Below are positions 42,556 to 51,630 of a stretch of 64,000 nucleotides of DNA, piece after piece. The DNA is from Shimia aestuarii (GTDB lineage: Bacteria > Pseudomonadota > Alphaproteobacteria > Rhodobacterales > Rhodobacteraceae). The stretch spans positions 62,001-126,000 of the forward strand of contig NZ_FOTQ01000001.1 in the NCBI RefSeq assembly GCF_900114635.1, given 5' to 3'. The translations under genes were made by a program, and so were the position numbers. The notes below the pieces were generated by a model, which was not told where the DNA came from, did not search any database, and was given only the letters and a program-made list of their open reading frames with translations. Each line of letters opens with the position of its first letter. The first letter of the stretch is position 1.

Positions 42556-44274
42556 TCATTCCGGCAATCCCGCTTTCAGCAACGCCTCGATATCTGCGTT
42601 CCCGCCGTTCTTGACGCTGTAAAGCTGCGTCTTGGCCCACTCACGCACGGTAAAATTCGGGCGATACCTCAGCAAAAGCGCCGCGTGTTCGCGCGCCGCC
42701 GCCTCGTTTCCGATCTGCATGTAAACGATGACAAGGTCGATCAATCCGAACCCCTCGACCTTTGCGCCATACTTGCGAAACGCCGATATGGCCTCCTCGT
42801 ACCGCCCCACCGACCGCAGGGCAAAACCGTAAACGCCAAAGTAATACGGCGGATGCTTTGGGCACAGCCGCATCGCCCTTTCGGCGGTTCGGACGGCTTG
42901 GGCCTCTTCACCGTTAAATATCTGCGACAGGGCCAGCCGTATCGTGACCTCTGCATGGCTGGGGTTTATCTCCAGCGCGCGTTGAAAGTGGTTTTGCGCA
43001 CTCGTATTCTTACCTTCGATATTGTCGGCAAACCCCAGTACGCCATGGGCTTCGGCGCTCCTGTCATCAATACTAAGCGCCTGTTCCGCCCATTCCCGCA
43101 TCAAAGTCAGCGAACGCGCTCGTGACGGGCTGAACCCGTGTCGCGCATCAAGTCCATGCGTCAGGGCCAGCGTGGTCATCGCAGACGCGTAATCGGGATC
43201 AATAATCAGGGCCTTTTGCGCCATGATCCGCGCTGCCGCGCTGGTCTCCCGCGTGATGCTTCGCATTGCTTCATTCGCCCGAACCTGCAACTCCCATGCT
43301 CGCAGATCCCGAGTCCCCGAACCCCGCTCGAACGCCATCTCGCCTTCCAGGATTTCCCCGTGAAGCGCCTTGGCAATACTAAGTGAAATGTCATCCTGCA
43401 GGTCAAAGATATCTTCGAGCTCCCGGTCGTACCGGTCCGTCCAGACATGCTGCCGACTTGTCGCATCGAGCAACTGAGTGCTGATGCGCACCCGGTTTCC
43501 GACCTCTCGAATGCTACCTTCAAGAATATGGCTTGCCCCGAGTTCCATTCCAATTCGTCGAATGTCGACATCGCGCGCCGCATAGGCCGCCGAGGAATGG
43601 CGCGACACGACACACAGTCCAGGGACCTTGGACAAGGTCGTAATAATCTCTTCCGAGAGCCCCTCGGCAAGAAAAGACTGTCCCACGGCCCCAAGGGTTT
43701 CAAACTCAAGCACGGCAACTACCGGCTTGTCCTGTAGAGGATTTTCGACGCGCTGCTCCGCCCTGTCGGAAAGCCATCCGTACACCGTGACCGGCTTGCC
43801 GATATTCTTGAGGTTCATGGGACCGAAGTTAACGAAATCGGCCTCGACCCTGCCCTCGATATGCTCGAACACCGATTGCGAAATACACAGCCCGCCCGGC
43901 TCCGCGATGGCTTCCAGCCTCGCCGCGACATTCACGCCTTCGCCAAAAAGGTTGTTCACCTCCCGGATCACGTCACCAAGGTTGATACCACAGCGAAACA
44001 GGAACTCCGGGTCTTGCGAAGGCGTCCTGTCCGGATCCGACATTTGCGTCTGGATCGCCACGGCGCAGCGCACGGCTTGAACCGGGCTGTCAAACTCGGC
44101 GATGACGCTGTCCCCCGCGCTTCCGAAAATCCGGCCGCCACGTTCGCTGATGTGATGGTCCACCATGCCGCGGCATGCGCTCAGGTTGACGAGTGTTGCC
44201 TCTTCATTCCGGTGCATCAGCCGCGCGTATCCAACAACGTCCAGCGCGAGGATTGTCACAAGACGGCCTTCCAT
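42556..44274 (-). CDS. Class III adenylate/guanylate cyclase with TolB-like and TPR domains
   Basis: A 572-residue three-part protein. The N-terminal class III cyclase domain (about 5-185) has metal Asp in ILALDVVGYARLM and FGSAGDSVIAEF and the Asn/Arg pair in LFGEGVNVAARLEA. A TolB/FlgO-like N domain follows (about 195-315, LAEGLSEEIITTLSKV), then TPR repeats to the C-terminus. There is no transmembrane segment. ATG 44274 has GTGGAG upstream. It would make a cyclic nucleotide in response to an unknown signal. It is less GC-biased than the tol genes and is flanked by ybgC remnants, suggesting insertion. Confidence 0.85.
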   Translation of the reverse strand: MEGRLVTILALDVVGYARLMHRNEEATLVNLSACRGMVDHHISERGGRIFGSAGDSVIAEFDSPVQAVRCAVAIQTQMSDPDRTPSQDPEFLFRCGINLGDVIREVNNLFGEGVNVAARLEAIAEPGGLCISQSVFEHIEGRVEADFVNFGPMNLKNIGKPVTVYGWLSDRAEQRVENPLQDKPVVAVLEFETLGAVGQSFLAEGLSEEIITTLSKVPGLCVVSRHSSAAYAARDVDIRRIGMELGASHILEGSIREVGNRVRISTQLLDATSRQHVWTDRYDRELEDIFDLQDDISLSIAKALHGEILEGEMAFERGSGTRDLRAWELQVRANEAMRSITRETSAAARIMAQKALIIDPDYASAMTTLALTHGLDARHGFSPSRARSLTLMREWAEQALSIDDRSAEAHGVLGFADNIEGKNTSAQNHFQRALEINPSHAEVTIRLALSQIFNGEEAQAVRTAERAMRLCPKHPPYYFGVYGFALRSVGRYEEAISAFRKYGAKVEGFGLIDLVIVYMQIGNEAAAREHAALLLRYRPNFTVREWAKTQLYSVKNGGNADIEALLKAGLPE

Positions 44275-44406
44275 TTCGTGGCTCCACTTCAGGAGACAGC
44301 TTAGCAACGTAAAAGATCAAAACATAGACTTGTTATGATTGCGAAAACGGCGGGCACAGATACAAGAAAAACCGATAGTTCATCCTCGCTGAACGCCCCC
44401 GCGCCC

Positions 44407-44511
44407 TTAATGCATAAGCTGGCGCACCTTCGCCGGAAGCCGCACTGGCTGCCCGGCCTTGTTCATGCACACCGCCGTCACGTTGGCCGCCTTGCTCACA
44501 ACTGTCAGCTC
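44407..44511 (-). pseudogene. Remnant of the ybgC 3' end with a 69-bp deletion
   Basis: The minus strand encodes 34 residues plus stop that match the last 57 residues of YbgC in frame: ELTVVSKAANVTA then VCMNKAGQPVRLPAKVRQLMH. Compared with intact ybgC exactly 23 codons (69 bp) are missing, between two GCCGTCAC repeats at 46398-46405 and 46467-46474, so deletion by recombination between short repeats is likely. No start codon or N-terminal part is present. It lies between the cyclase and tannase-family genes. Confidence 0.85.
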
Positions 44512-44518
44512 AAACCTT

Positions 44519-46102
44519 TCACTGCGGAACTTGGCAACTGAAGCTACCGGCGTCGTTCGGGTCGCCAGCGTCATCGTAGGTTACCACCGCGGGATGAGCG
44601 CAGATGATCCGCCCTCCCTGTCCGGTCGGCTCGCGTGTCACCGGATGCACATAAGGCGCGGCGAGTTGATTGGGGGCCACGCCTGTATCCAACCATGCTA
44701 CGAGCGCTGCGACATAATCTGTGCCGTCCGGTCCCGGCCCAAACCGGCAGTGGGTGACCCCCGGGCGCACAAACAAGCGCACGTCGTCACGGGCACTCGG
44801 GTCCATCTCCAGCACCTTCTCGTAATAATCTATGGTTCCGTAAGGCGACAAAGATCCATCCATCCAACCGTTGTCGAGGATCAGCTTGCCGCCGTTGGCC
44901 CTGAACGCGGAGAGGTCAGGATTGTCCGCATCAAGCGTAGGACCAACGCGCGCGGCGTGGTGCGCAAAATCCGAAAAATCATACCCCGCGTAGGTCCAAT
45001 CAGGATCACTGTAGAAAAAGTTCTTCATCAATTGTGAAGAAAAGCCCCAGGTCGCGTTCGGGATCGGTGGGGCTTCGTACGCAACACCCTCCTCGTCCCC
45101 GTCACCCGGATGGAAATCCAGAGCAGCGCCTTCCACATAGCCTCCCGTATTCCAGGTCGACCATCCCAGCGGGTTGCCGGGCAATTCCACGCCCATGGGC
45201 ATACCGGGCCAGGAAGTGCCCCCGAACTCCACCTCGCGGTAGAGATCCTCTGCCACACGAACTTGCTCTTCGCTGAGACATTGATTTGTTTCGCCTGCGC
45301 CGCATTGCAGGCTTGAAACCTCAAAATCGCATTGTCGCGGATCATTCAGAATCCCGTCCTCAAGCCCGTCAATCGCGTTGCATCGCGCCATGATCGCCTT
45401 TCCAATGAGAGCCTGCGCATCCGCGTCGATCACTGGCAAGGAAATCTGGTTCGGATCCGGGTACATGTTCATGGCGTCATAGGTCCACCGACCGGCCATT
45501 TCCTTCGTCCAGGAGTATGCCGGAGCACCTGCATAGATCCCCTCGAACAGGTCGGGAGAGCGCTGTGCGAGCATCATGGCCTGCCCACCACCTCGAGAAC
45601 AGCCAAAGAAGAGGTTACGCTGGATCTCCGCCCCATAATATGCGGTGATGATCGCCTTTGAGACGACCGCAGTTCTGTGCACCGCCAGAAATCCGAAATT
45701 GACCTGCCGTTCGAGGTTGTTAAGCGCCCAGGTTGCCACGATGTTGTTACCCTTGTGGCCTGTGTCTGTTGTTACTGTCGCCCATCCGTCCTCAAGGATG
45801 TTCGCCAGACCCAAGACGGCGTTATTGAAATCACCGGAGAACCCTCCGCCTCCGCCCATGACGAATTTCCCGTTCCACGCGTCGGGGAGCAGCAACTCAA
45901 ATCCGATTTCGGTGCCGATTTCGCCAACGACACGGCAATGCGCGGCCGGGCTTGACGACGCCTCCGCGCTTACGATCCGCATGTCGGGAACAATTGGAAT
46001 GGTGTCGACGCTGCACTCGGCGGCGCCGGATCCTGATGTCAGTAAAGTGCCCACGAGGGCGAAACCGGTCGTTTTGGCAAGGAGTTGTTTGGCGCGCGTC
46101 AT
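44519..46102 (-). CDS. Tannase/feruloyl esterase family protein, secreted
   Basis: A 527-residue alpha/beta hydrolase. The signal peptide is about residues 1-29 (LAKTTGFALVGTLLTSGSGAA). The family CS-D-HC pattern is complete: the nucleophile in FFGCSRGGGQAMM and the His in GVTHCRFGPG each sit next to a Cys that forms the family disulfide, with an acidic residue between. Members hydrolyse gallate, ferulate or similar aromatic esters outside the cytoplasm. CGGAGG lies before the ATG at 46102. Its stop is 8 bp from a ybgC remnant, and base composition is less GC-rich than ybgC or tol genes, so acquisition is likely. Confidence 0.87.
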   Translation of the reverse strand: MTRAKQLLAKTTGFALVGTLLTSGSGAAECSVDTIPIVPDMRIVSAEASSSPAAHCRVVGEIGTEIGFELLLPDAWNGKFVMGGGGGFSGDFNNAVLGLANILEDGWATVTTDTGHKGNNIVATWALNNLERQVNFGFLAVHRTAVVSKAIITAYYGAEIQRNLFFGCSRGGGQAMMLAQRSPDLFEGIYAGAPAYSWTKEMAGRWTYDAMNMYPDPNQISLPVIDADAQALIGKAIMARCNAIDGLEDGILNDPRQCDFEVSSLQCGAGETNQCLSEEQVRVAEDLYREVEFGGTSWPGMPMGVELPGNPLGWSTWNTGGYVEGAALDFHPGDGDEEGVAYEAPPIPNATWGFSSQLMKNFFYSDPDWTYAGYDFSDFAHHAARVGPTLDADNPDLSAFRANGGKLILDNGWMDGSLSPYGTIDYYEKVLEMDPSARDDVRLFVRPGVTHCRFGPGPDGTDYVAALVAWLDTGVAPNQLAAPYVHPVTREPTGQGGRIICAHPAVVTYDDAGDPNDAGSFSCQVPQ

Positions 46103-46330
46103 CGCAGCCTCCGGAGTTCTGGGTCCGGTCCATAGGAACATGCGAAAGCACTTGTCGCAAGTTCAGGAGGTTTCACGTCCGTTCCGGCATTTCCGCCTAG
46201 GATGACTCATGGCCCAATATTCATCAACAAGGTTGCCCCGACATCCGAGCACTTCGTTGCAGGTATCGCTTGGCACGTCCGAACACCGGCTTTCGCCCTC
46301 TCGACCACACGCAACACATGCCCCGCGCCC

Positions 46331-46717
46331 TCAATGCATCAGCTGACGCACCTTCGCCGGAAGCCGCACCGGCTGCCCGGCCTCGTTCATGCACACCGCC
46401 GTCACCATGGCGTGAAACAGCACCTCTTCGCCCCGTTTCACCCATTGCTCCATCACCAGCCGCGCCGCCGTCACGTTGGCCACCTCTGTCACCACGATAA
46501 GCTCATCATCAAGCTTGGCCGACCCGAGATAATCCGCTTCTACCCGGCGCACAGCAAAGACGATCCCTTCCGCCTTCATCTCGTGCTGATCAAGCCCGAT
46601 CTCGCGCACCCATTCGCTGCGCCCGCGTTCAATGAACTTGAGGTAGTTCGCGTAATACACGATCCCCCCCATATCGGTGTCCTCGTAATAGACGCGGATC
46701 GGCAGTGTGTAGGTCAT
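46331..46717 (-). CDS. ybgC: Tol-Pal-associated acyl-CoA thioesterase YbgC
   Basis: A 128-residue hot-dog thioesterase. The active-site segment is RVYYEDTDMGGIVYYANYLK with Asp and Tyr, typical of YbgC, followed by FIERGRSEWVREIG. Substrates are short or medium acyl-CoAs or acyl-ACP tied to phospholipid metabolism. In most proteobacteria the gene lies directly before tolQ; here two foreign-looking genes and two partial copies of its own 3' end separate it from tolQ. The start ATG at 46717 gives MTYTLPIRVYYEDT. Confidence 0.93.
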   Translation of the reverse strand: MTYTLPIRVYYEDTDMGGIVYYANYLKFIERGRSEWVREIGLDQHEMKAEGIVFAVRRVEADYLGSAKLDDELIVVTEVANVTAARLVMEQWVKRGEEVLFHAMVTAVCMNEAGQPVRLPAKVRQLMH

Positions 46718-46779
46718 CGCATTTGGCTCCCCGGTGCGGCTGCCCCATTGCTAGGCAAGCCGCACGGGCTTTTCAACCG

Positions 46780-48312
46780 CTATCCCAACCCCACCCCGGC
46801 AAAGCGCACGCCGCTCAGCTCGGCCATCTCCTTCTTCCACGTGGTGATGTCCTCGCGCCGGAAATCCGACAGGCTGTCATGCCCACAGGCCCGCGCGAGC
46901 ACCTGCATCAACTCGACACTGGCCCCGAAATAGCGCGCCAGTTTCTCGGCCCCACCCTGCACATCCAACAGCTTGCGCAGCTCCGGCTTTTGCGTGGCAA
47001 TCCCCACCGGGCAATTGTTCGAGTTGCACATCCGCGCCGCGATACAGCCCACGGCCTGCATCGCCGCATTGCTCACCGCAATCGCATCCGCCCCCAGCGC
47101 CATCGCCTTCACGAAATCTTCGGCCACTCGCAGCCCGCCGGTGATCACCAATGTCACCTCGCGCCCCGCCCTCGCGTCCAGATGCCGCCGCGCCCGCGCC
47201 AGCGCCGGAATGGTCGGCACCGAGATATGGTCACGGAAAATCAAAGGCGCCGCGCCCGTGCCTCCGCCCCGACCATCCAGAATGATGTAATCGGCCCCCG
47301 CGGCCAGCGCGAAATCGATGTCATCCTCGATATGATTGGCCGACAGCTTGAACCCGATCGGAATGCCGCCCGAGCGTTCGCGCACCTGATCCGCGATCCG
47401 TGCAAAATCTTCGGGGCCTTGCAAATCCGGGAAGGTACTTGGCGAAATCGCCGCCTGCCCCGGCTCCAGCCCGCGCACTTGCGCGATCTTGCCCTGCACC
47501 TTCTCGCCCGGCAAATGCCCCCCGGTCCCGGTCTTGGCCCCTTGCCCGCCTTTGAAATGAAACGCCTGCACCTTCTCCACAAGGTCGATATCCCAGCCAA
47601 ACCGTGCCGAGGCCAGTTCATAGAAGTACCGCGAATTCTCCGCCTGCTCCTCGGGCAGCATGCCCCCTTCACCCGAACAGATTCCGGTCCCGGCCATCTC
47701 CGCGCCACGTGCCAGAGCGGTCTTGGCCTCTTCCGAAAGCGCCCCAAAACTCATGTCCGAAACGAACAGCGGAATATCCAACACCAAAGGCTTCTTTGCA
47801 CGCGGCCCGATCACCACCTGCGTCGCCACCGCGGCCTCATCCAACAGCGGCTTGCGCGCCATCTGCGCGGGCAGGATCTGGATATCGTCCCAATGCGGCA
47901 GATCATTGCGTGGCACGCCCATCGCGCCCATCTCGCCGTGGTGCCCCAGCTTGCTCAGCCCGTCCCGCGCCAGCGCATGAATGCGCGCCACGGTCGGCTC
48001 TTCCGGGGTCGGCTCTGCCTGCGGCACGTCCGAGGACGGTTTGGGTGCCGGGTCGCCCACCTCGGCGTCTCCCAACCGCGCATGCGTCCCGTCGCAAAAC
48101 GGCGCGTTGGCCGTGCCCTTGCACTGGCACAGGGTCGCGGCCCCATCGTTCTCAGCGGTGAATTTCAACGGGGTGATATCGGTGCCGCGATGGCTGCCGT
48201 CACAAAAAGGCTGGTTCTTGGACCGCCCGCAGCGGCACCAATGATAATCCTTGCCCTTCTCCAGATCGACCTTGGTGGGTGTCTTGGCGGCAATGATGGG
48301 CACGTCGTTCAT
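46780..48312 (-). CDS. Twin CDGSH iron-sulfur domain fused to a glutamate-synthase-like FMN domain
   Basis: A 510-residue fusion. Two CDGSH-type [2Fe-2S] motifs come first (CRCGRSKNQPFCDGSH about 26-41 and CQCKGTANAPFCDGTH about 63-78). A short Pro/Glu linker leads to a GltB-like FMN barrel with FVSDMSFGALSEEAKTAL, GTGICSGEGGMLPEE, ILDGRGGGTGAAPL and the cysteine cluster CIAARMCNSNNCPVGIAT (3Fe-4S type). There is no glutaminase domain, so it is not a classical glutamate synthase. GGAGG is upstream of ATG 48312. It is probably an electron-transfer oxidoreductase of unknown substrate. Confidence 0.85.
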   Translation of the reverse strand: MNDVPIIAAKTPTKVDLEKGKDYHWCRCGRSKNQPFCDGSHRGTDITPLKFTAENDGAATLCQCKGTANAPFCDGTHARLGDAEVGDPAPKPSSDVPQAEPTPEEPTVARIHALARDGLSKLGHHGEMGAMGVPRNDLPHWDDIQILPAQMARKPLLDEAAVATQVVIGPRAKKPLVLDIPLFVSDMSFGALSEEAKTALARGAEMAGTGICSGEGGMLPEEQAENSRYFYELASARFGWDIDLVEKVQAFHFKGGQGAKTGTGGHLPGEKVQGKIAQVRGLEPGQAAISPSTFPDLQGPEDFARIADQVRERSGGIPIGFKLSANHIEDDIDFALAAGADYIILDGRGGGTGAAPLIFRDHISVPTIPALARARRHLDARAGREVTLVITGGLRVAEDFVKAMALGADAIAVSNAAMQAVGCIAARMCNSNNCPVGIATQKPELRKLLDVQGGAEKLARYFGASVELMQVLARACGHDSLSDFRREDITTWKKEMAELSGVRFAGVGLG

Positions 48313-48412
48313 GAGATCCTCCCCGAATGCATGATGCACTCACGAGACCACGATGCCTCACGCGATCAAAGCCTTATCCCCGCACAACGCCTGCGCGCTG
48401 GCGCGAAAGTGA

Positions 48413-49051
48413 TCAGTCGTCGCCCTGAAGCCGCGCAAACAAGCGCAAGGCATGGCTCGCATCCTGCGCCGCCACCGGCATCATCCGGTCATACCCGGCA
48501 GCAATCACGCCGGCGATCTCCGGGCGCAGCACCGTCGCGCCGCTTTCCGGCAACACCGCCAGCGGCGAACGCTCGGCAAAGGCCCGATCCCCCCAGAGCA
48601 GGATCACCTGCACCGCCTGCGCAAGCGCAAGGCTTTCGGCCGGAATTTCGGACATCGCCTCATTCATACGCAGGAACACGAATGCCGCCTGAATCCCACC
48701 CTGGTCATCAAACCGGAACGCCCGGTACTGGGTCGCATCCGCGTCCTTGAGCCGCCCCACCAAAGGCGCAAGCTCCGGGATCAGCCGCCCAAGGTCCGGC
48801 ACATCCAAAAGCTCGTCCCATTCGCGGAAAAAGAATACCATCAGGTTCGCGCCCAACTCCGGGTCGGTCTCGGCCATCTGATGCCCGGCCAGCGTCACAA
48901 CCGCCTCGATCGCGCCCTTGACGATGCCCAGCGTCTCGTCCTGCACCCCGAACACGATCGGCGCGATCGGGCGACCCCAGCGGGCAAACCCATAGCTGCC
49001 ATCATTGCGGGTGAACAGCGCTTCGATCTCTTCCGGCATCAGACGCGGCAT
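48413..49051 (-). CDS. Conserved hypothetical protein
   Basis: A 212-residue soluble protein with no family I recognise. It starts MPRLMPEEIEALFTRNDGSY; AGGAGAG upstream of ATG 49051 fixes this start over earlier ones. It has no signal peptide or membrane segment, one Trp-Asp-Glu region (FFREWDELLDVPDL), a hydrophobic helix LALAQAVQVILLWGDRAF and an Ala-rich C-terminus. It reads in the same direction as the CDGSH fusion gene 100 bp downstream, and its upstream region is a 360-bp gap with tandem repeats. Confidence 0.7.
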   Translation of the reverse strand: MPRLMPEEIEALFTRNDGSYGFARWGRPIAPIVFGVQDETLGIVKGAIEAVVTLAGHQMAETDPELGANLMVFFFREWDELLDVPDLGRLIPELAPLVGRLKDADATQYRAFRFDDQGGIQAAFVFLRMNEAMSEIPAESLALAQAVQVILLWGDRAFAERSPLAVLPESGATVLRPEIAGVIAAGYDRMMPVAAQDASHALRLFARLQGDD

Positions 49052-49411
49052 CGGCTTCTCTCCTGAAAATCCAACCGGGCGCTTCATGCCTGCCCACGCT
49101 CCAAGAGGCAAGACCCGGCTGCCCCGGACAGGCCCATGAAAAACCGCCTCGATTTTTCACCCCGACTCACACATGACCCGGCCCGCGCGCCACTGAAGAC
49201 ACCGGCCGCCGCCTTAACCGGCCCAATTCGGCCTTCCAGACCGACGCAATACCGACGTGATACCGACGCAAAACCGCAGGCCGATTCCCCTGTTAACCAA
49301 GACATTTTCCCACGATTCGCCCCACACAAGCCAAGCCACGCCGCCCGCCACCGCAACGCGCCGTTAACCTCTTCATTTTGCCAAAAATACTCAGAACGCC
49401 CCGACCGAGGC
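49052..49411 (-). other. 360-bp intergenic region between ruvB and the 48.4-kb gene
   Basis: No credible gene. It contains three 11-bp tandem repeats (49241-49273), three TTAACC hexamers (49214, 49293, 49364) and a short ATTTTGCCAAAAATAC segment at 49375-49390 that also begins the repeat at 57618. It should hold the promoter of the 48413-49051 gene. TTAACC is a half-site type bound by CtrA in alphaproteobacteria, but no TTAA-N7-TTAA pair is present. Confidence 0.45.
49241..49273. repeat. Three 11-bp tandem repeats
   Basis: CCGACGCAATA, CCGACGTGATA and CCGACGCAAAA lie head to tail with no spacing. The period of 11 bp keeps the copies on one face of the helix. Confidence 0.7.
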
Positions 49412-50437
49412 CTAGTCAAACAGCTGTGCCTGCTCGCCCCGTTTCGGCGCCTGCAACCCCAGATGTGCCCAGGCTTTCTGCGCCAGCATCCGCCCCCGTG
49501 GCGTGCGCTGCACCAACCCCTGCTGCAAGAGAAACGGCTCGATCACCTCTTCAATCGCATCCCGCGCCTCGCTCAGAGCGGCACTGATCGTATCGATCCC
49601 CACCGGCCCGCCACCATAGTTTTCGGCAATGAACCGCAGATAGCGCCGATCCGCCCCGTCAAGCCCGAGATGATCCACGCCAAGCCGCGTAAGGGCCCCA
49701 TCTGCAAGGGTTTTTGTGATCCGCCCATCCCCCTCGACCAGCGCGAAATCCACCACCCGGCGCAGCAATCTCCCGGCAATCCGGGGTGTTCCGCGCGACC
49801 GCCGCGCAATTTCCCGCGCCCCTGCATCCTCCGCAGGCACCCCCAGCTTGCGGGCATTGCGGGTGACGATCTCATTGAGCTCATCCTCGGTGTAAAACTG
49901 CAACCGCGTCGGAATGCCGAACCTGTCGCGCAGCGGCGTCGTGAGCAACCCGAGCCGCGTTGTCGCCCCGACCAGCGTAAAGGGCTGCAGCTCGATTCTG
50001 ACGGTCCGCGCCGCAGGCCCTTCGCCAATCACCAGATCAAGCTCGAAATCCTCCATCGCCGGATAGAGAACCTCTTCCACGGCCGGGTTAAGGCGATGAA
50101 TTTCATCAATAAAAAGCACATCCCGCGCTTCGAGATTGGTCAAGATCGCCGCCAGGTCCCCCGCCTTGGCCAGCACCGGCCCGCTCGTCATGCGAAAGCT
50201 CACCCCCAGCTCACGCGCCATGATCTGCGCCAGCGTGGTCTTGCCCAATCCGGGCGGCCCATGGAACAGCGTGTGGTCCATCGCCTCGCCCCGCCGCCGC
50301 GCGCTCTCGATGAACACCTTGAGGTTCGCCCGCGCCTCGGCCTGCCCGATGAACTCATCAAGCACCTGCGGGCGCAAAGCGCGGTCGGCATCCTCGGGCC
50401 GGGGATCAGGGCGCAATGTCGGGTCCGGCTGATCCAT
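49412..50437 (-). CDS. ruvB: Holliday junction branch migration ATPase RuvB
   Basis: A 341-residue AAA+ motor. It carries [18 protein letters not shown], Walker [15 protein letters not shown], Walker [13 protein letters not shown], the sensor [18 protein letters not shown] and the C-terminal winged helix with [17 protein letters not shown]. It moves Holliday junctions bound by RuvA. It is the last gene of ruvC-ruvA-ruvB, starting 3 bp after the ruvA stop, with AAGGGA as RBS. Confidence 0.97.
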   Translation of the reverse strand: MDQPDPTLRPDPRPEDADRALRPQVLDEFIGQAEARANLKVFIESARRRGEAMDHTLFHGPPGLGKTTLAQIMARELGVSFRMTSGPVLAKAGDLAAILTNLEARDVLFIDEIHRLNPAVEEVLYPAMEDFELDLVIGEGPAARTVRIELQPFTLVGATTRLGLLTTPLRDRFGIPTRLQFYTEDELNEIVTRNARKLGVPAEDAGAREIARRSRGTPRIAGRLLRRVVDFALVEGDGRITKTLADGALTRLGVDHLGLDGADRRYLRFIAENYGGGPVGIDTISAALSEARDAIEEVIEPFLLQQGLVQRTPRGRMLAQKAWAHLGLQAPKRGEQAQLFD

Positions 50438-50440
50438 GAC

Positions 50441-51127
50441 TTATCCCTTCGGTGCCAACAACTTAAGCGCGGCGCGGATCAATCCGGCCGCATCCGCGTC
50501 CGGGTCTTCGCCAGCCGCCTGCGCCACCGCGCCAGCCGCCTCACCCGGCCCATATCCTAGGTTGCTCAACGCCGACAACGCATCCGCCTGCACCGCCGCG
50601 CCGCCGCCTTTCACAACGGGCGCAGGCTTCACAACCGCCGGCGCGCGGTCCTCCTCAACAAGCGCACCCTCTGACGCCGGCGCCCCCTCCAGGGCCTGTC
50701 CCAACGTCCCACCCAGCGCCATCACCTCCGGCGCCTTATCCTTCAACTCGATCACCACCCGCTGTGCCGTCTTGGGGCCCACCCCCTTGGCTGCCTTGAT
50801 CGCGGTCACATCTCCGAGAGAAATGGCCCGGCTCACCCCATCCGCGCCCAAAGCGCCCAGGATCGCCATCGACGCCTTGGCGCCAATGCCCTGCACGCTC
50901 ATCAGCAGGCGATGCCATTCCTTCTCCTGAAGGGACGTAAACCCAAATAATTGCAGCAAATCTTCCCGGACCAGCAAATCGGTATAAAGCGACACCGCCT
51001 CGCCAATCCCCGGCAACGCCGCCAATGTCCGCTCCGAGCAATAGACCACATAGCCCACGCCCCGCACGTCGATCAGCACGTGGTCTGCCGCCCGGTATTC
51101 CACACGCCCCGTCAGTTTCCCAATCAT
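50441..51127 (-). CDS. ruvA: Holliday junction DNA helicase RuvA
   Basis: A 228-residue junction-binding protein. The N-terminal OB fold begins [20 protein letters not shown]. Helix-hairpin-helix motifs are [17 protein letters not shown] and [19 protein letters not shown], and the C-terminal domain III that contacts RuvB ends [21 protein letters not shown] Pro/Ala linker of about 40 residues separates them. It overlaps ruvC by 4 bp (ATGA) and is followed by ruvB. Confidence 0.96.
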   Translation of the reverse strand: MIGKLTGRVEYRAADHVLIDVRGVGYVVYCSERTLAALPGIGEAVSLYTDLLVREDLLQLFGFTSLQEKEWHRLLMSVQGIGAKASMAILGALGADGVSRAISLGDVTAIKAAKGVGPKTAQRVVIELKDKAPEVMALGGTLGQALEGAPASEGALVEEDRAPAVVKPAPVVKGGGAAVQADALSALSNLGYGPGEAAGAVAQAAGEDPDADAAGLIRAALKLLAPKG

Positions 51128-51630
51128 GCGCTGGCCCTCTTCAAAGCGGCGGCATAGCCCGCCCCGGCCCGCGCGTGATGCGCATGGCAAATGGCAATCG
51201 CCAGCGCGTCGGCGGCATCCGCTCCCTTGATCACCACACCGGGCAATTGCAGCTTCACCATATGCTCGACCTGTTGCTTCTCGGCATGTCCCACACCCAC
51301 AACCGTCTTCTTGACCTTGTTGGGCGCATATTCCCCGATCTCCAGCCCGGCCTGCGCCGGCACCAAAAGCGCGATGCCCCGCGCCTGACCCAGCTTGAGC
51401 GTTCCAGCCCCGTCCTTGTTCACGAAGGTCTGTTCAATCGCCGCCTGATCAGGCTGAAACCGCGCCACCACATCGGTCAGTTGCTCATGCAAAGACAGCA
51501 GCCGCGCCGCCAAATCTGTCCCGACCGAATGGCAAATTCCGTTGGCGACATGGCTGAGTCGGCTGCCATCTGCCTCGATGACACCCCAGCCCATGTTCCT
51601 CAACCCGGGGTCAATTCCCAAAACACGCAT
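51124..51630 (-). CDS. ruvC: Holliday junction resolvase RuvC
   Basis: A 168-residue RNase H-fold nuclease. Catalytic acids are Asp7 in [17 protein letters not shown], Glu in [19 protein letters not shown] and the paired Asp in [20 protein letters not shown] 51630 gives the family N-terminus; earlier in-frame starts would lie in the non-coding leader. It leads the ruvCAB operon, and its upstream region is shared with the divergent DUF1127 gene. Confidence 0.96.
   Translation of the reverse strand: MRVLGIDPGLRNMGWGVIEADGSRLSHVANGICHSVGTDLAARLLSLHEQLTDVVARFQPDQAAIEQTFVNKDGAGTLKLGQARGIALLVPAQAGLEIGEYAPNKVKKTVVGVGHAEKQQVEHMVKLQLPGVVIKGADAADALAIAICHAHHARAGAGYAAALKRASA

Noticed and set aside
49214-49369. 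CtrA-type full sites
   Set aside because: Three TTAACC hexamers occur, but none forms the TTAA-N7-TTAA pair needed for a full CtrA site, so only half-sites are noted.
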